From an uncultured Pseudomonadota bacterium (lineage in GTDB: Bacteria; SAR324; NAC60-12), in assembly GCA_913052275.1 (NCBI GenBank), contig CAJXDX010000084.1:1-7528 (forward strand): a stretch of 7,528 nucleotides of DNA, read 5' to 3'. The notes under the pieces were generated by a model. That model was not told the origin of the DNA. It saw only the letters and a list, made by a program, of their open reading frames with translations, and ran no database searches. How positions within the stretch are numbered: position 1 is the first letter of the stretch; each line of letters opens with the position of its first letter. Positions 6,899 to 7,528 of the stretch are shown here, piece after piece. A program made the position numbers and the translations under genes.

Positions 6899-7088
6899 TT
6901 TTATTGTGTTTTCACTTGTTTGCAGTATTTGTTAAGCGGAATTTATATTAAATCATCACAGATATTTGATCCATATTAAAACCTTTTGCACCGAATTACT
7001 GGAAAAACCAGAAGTAAGATGAGATAGGGGTATCTAGTTTAACAAGTTAATCAACTTTTTAAATTCATACTCATTTCAAAATATTTTA

Positions 7089-7115
7089 TTGACATCCTGA
7101 ACTGAAATATATTAG
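7089..7115 (+). promoter_or_regulatory. Possible promoter for the FAH-family gene
   Basis: TTGACA at 7089-7094 is a perfect -35. The best downstream hexamers are TATTAG at 15-bp spacing (7110-7115) or TATATT at 13 bp, both short of the usual 16-18 bp. Transcription from here would give a leader of about 155 bases, longer than usual, before the ATG at 7276 and would include the small ORF at 7196-7279. Confidence 0.35.
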
Positions 7116-7195
7116 TTTCAAACTTCAAAAAATTTTAATGTCCATTTCTCTGCTGACAAGACAACAATCGAATATATTGATCTTCTAAGACAGCA

Positions 7196-7279
7196 ATGCA
7201 ACAACTGCTTGAATTTTCCTGGAATGTCAAGATGATCCCGGAAAAATCATTTAACAAAATCGATTTTGAAAAAATATGA
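7196..7279 (+). CDS. Possible 27-residue leader ORF overlapping the FAH-family start
   Basis: An ATG at 7196 opens a 27-codon frame whose TGA (7277-7279) overlaps the ATG of the next gene (7276-7278) in an ATGA arrangement, the usual layout for translational coupling. An in-frame TGA at 7178-7180 limits it upstream. The predicted peptide is mixed polar and hydrophobic, with no signal peptide or known motif. No strong Shine-Dalgarno precedes it. It may be real, may be a coupling leader, or may be chance. Confidence 0.25.
   Translation: MQQLLEFSWNVKMIPEKSFNKIDFEKI
7255..7268. promoter_or_regulatory. 14-bp perfect palindrome just before the FAH-family start
   Basis: CAAAATCGATTTTG reads the same on both strands and ends seven bases before the ATG at 7276, over the place where a ribosome binding site would be. 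It has no loop, so a stable RNA hairpin is unlikely. A DNA-binding protein could use it, or it may be chance in AT-rich sequence. Confidence 0.25.
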
Positions 7280-7528
7280 AATTACTTAGATATGGAAGCC
7301 CCGGAAAAGAAAAACCGGGATTAATTGATGATTCGGGAACTATCCGAGACCTTTCCGGACTGGTTGACGATATTTCAGAAGAAAATCTTTTACCGGAAAA
7401 CCTGGAAAATTTGCGTAATGCAGACACCTCATCACTTCCTGAAGTTAAAGATGAGCCTCGCCTGGGGCCTTGTATAGGCAAGATAGGCAAATTCATATGT
7501 ATTGGCCTTAATTATTCAGATCATGCAG
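7276..7528 (+). CDS. Fumarylacetoacetate hydrolase (FAH) family protein (N-terminal part, runs off right edge)
   Basis: Eighty-four codons are visible. The start MKLLRYGSPGKEKPGLIDDS, then IRDLSGLVDDI at 23-33 and SLPEV at 53-57, match the small N-terminal domain of FAH-family hydrolases of the ureidoglycolate-lyase / 2-hydroxyhepta-diene-dioate-isomerase type. The segment GKFICIGLNYSDHA at 71-84 is the entry to the catalytic domain. In the family, the histidine after NYSD is close to the active site; metal-binding glutamates and aspartate come later and are outside the window. These enzymes cleave C-C bonds, or isomerise or decarboxylate acylpyruvate-like compounds, usually with Mg2+, often in aromatic catabolism. 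The precise substrate cannot be told. No good Shine-Dalgarno precedes the ATG. The gene diverges from aceK. Confidence 0.9.
   Translation, partial: MKLLRYGSPGKEKPGLIDDSGTIRDLSGLVDDISEENLLPENLENLRNADTSSLPEVKDEPRLGPCIGKIGKFICIGLNYSDHA

Larger units (their letters stand above)
6899..7275. other. 377-bp divergent intergenic region between aceK and the FAH-family gene
   Basis: This AT-rich stretch must hold the start signals of two divergent genes. On the plus strand there is a perfect -35 (TTGACA, 7089-7094) with a weak -10. On the minus strand, TATAAA-like sequence lies about 45-50 bp before aceK without a good -35. It also holds a small ORF that ends on the FAH-family start, a 14-bp palindrome at 7255-7268, a short dyad TTAAC-AA-GTTAA at 7039-7050, and a small hairpin CTGG-A5-CCAG at 6999-7011. 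I see no RNA gene or terminator in it. Confidence 0.6.

Noticed and set aside
6999..7011. CTGG-A5-CCAG hairpin as a terminator or small RNA
   Set aside because: The stem is only four pairs unless a bulge is allowed, and no T-tract follows on either strand.
7251..7496. Minus-strand 81-codon open frame at the right edge
   Set aside because: It is antisense to the FAH-family coding region, whose motifs are clear.

Overview
The window reads as chromosomal DNA of an AT-rich gammaproteobacterium. The evidence is an enteric-type four-subunit quinol:fumarate reductase (frdABCD) and an isocitrate dehydrogenase kinase/phosphatase (AceK), a pair typical of Gammaproteobacteria. I cannot name the genus. 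There are no rRNA or tRNA genes, CRISPR array, insertion sequence or phage genes that I can see.

Layout from right to left, the direction of transcription for all but one gene. At the right edge, on the plus strand, is the N-terminal third or so of a fumarylacetoacetate hydrolase (FAH)-family protein (7276 to edge). A 377-bp divergent spacer (6899-7275) separates it from a minus-strand AceK homologue (6898-5126). A 278-bp spacer follows, holding a strong promoter/palindrome module and a possible degenerate dispersed repeat. Next is a ketopantoate-reductase-family dehydrogenase (4847-3840), then, after 78 bp, the tightly packed frdA-frdB-frdC-frdD operon (3761-520). After another 131 bp comes the N-terminus of an ACAD10/11-like acyl-CoA dehydrogenase (388 to left edge).

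The recognisable functions are central carbon metabolism. FrdABCD interconverts fumarate and succinate with the quinone pool. AceK sets the isocitrate split between the TCA cycle and the glyoxylate shunt. The acyl-CoA dehydrogenase and FAH-family enzyme suggest fatty- or aromatic-acid breakdown feeding acetyl-CoA or fumarate. Neither aceA/aceB nor icd is visible, so AceK stands apart from the aceBA neighbourhood familiar from enterics.

Start sites: I move frdB to a GTG at 1998 and frdD to a TTG at 864, because good Shine-Dalgarno sequences and family length support these. No wholly new multi-gene system is evident. The best leads are a 27-bp hyphenated palindrome covering the promoter of the reductase gene, the divergent AceK with changed residues near its active site, and a 27-codon ORF overlapping the FAH-family start by ATGA.
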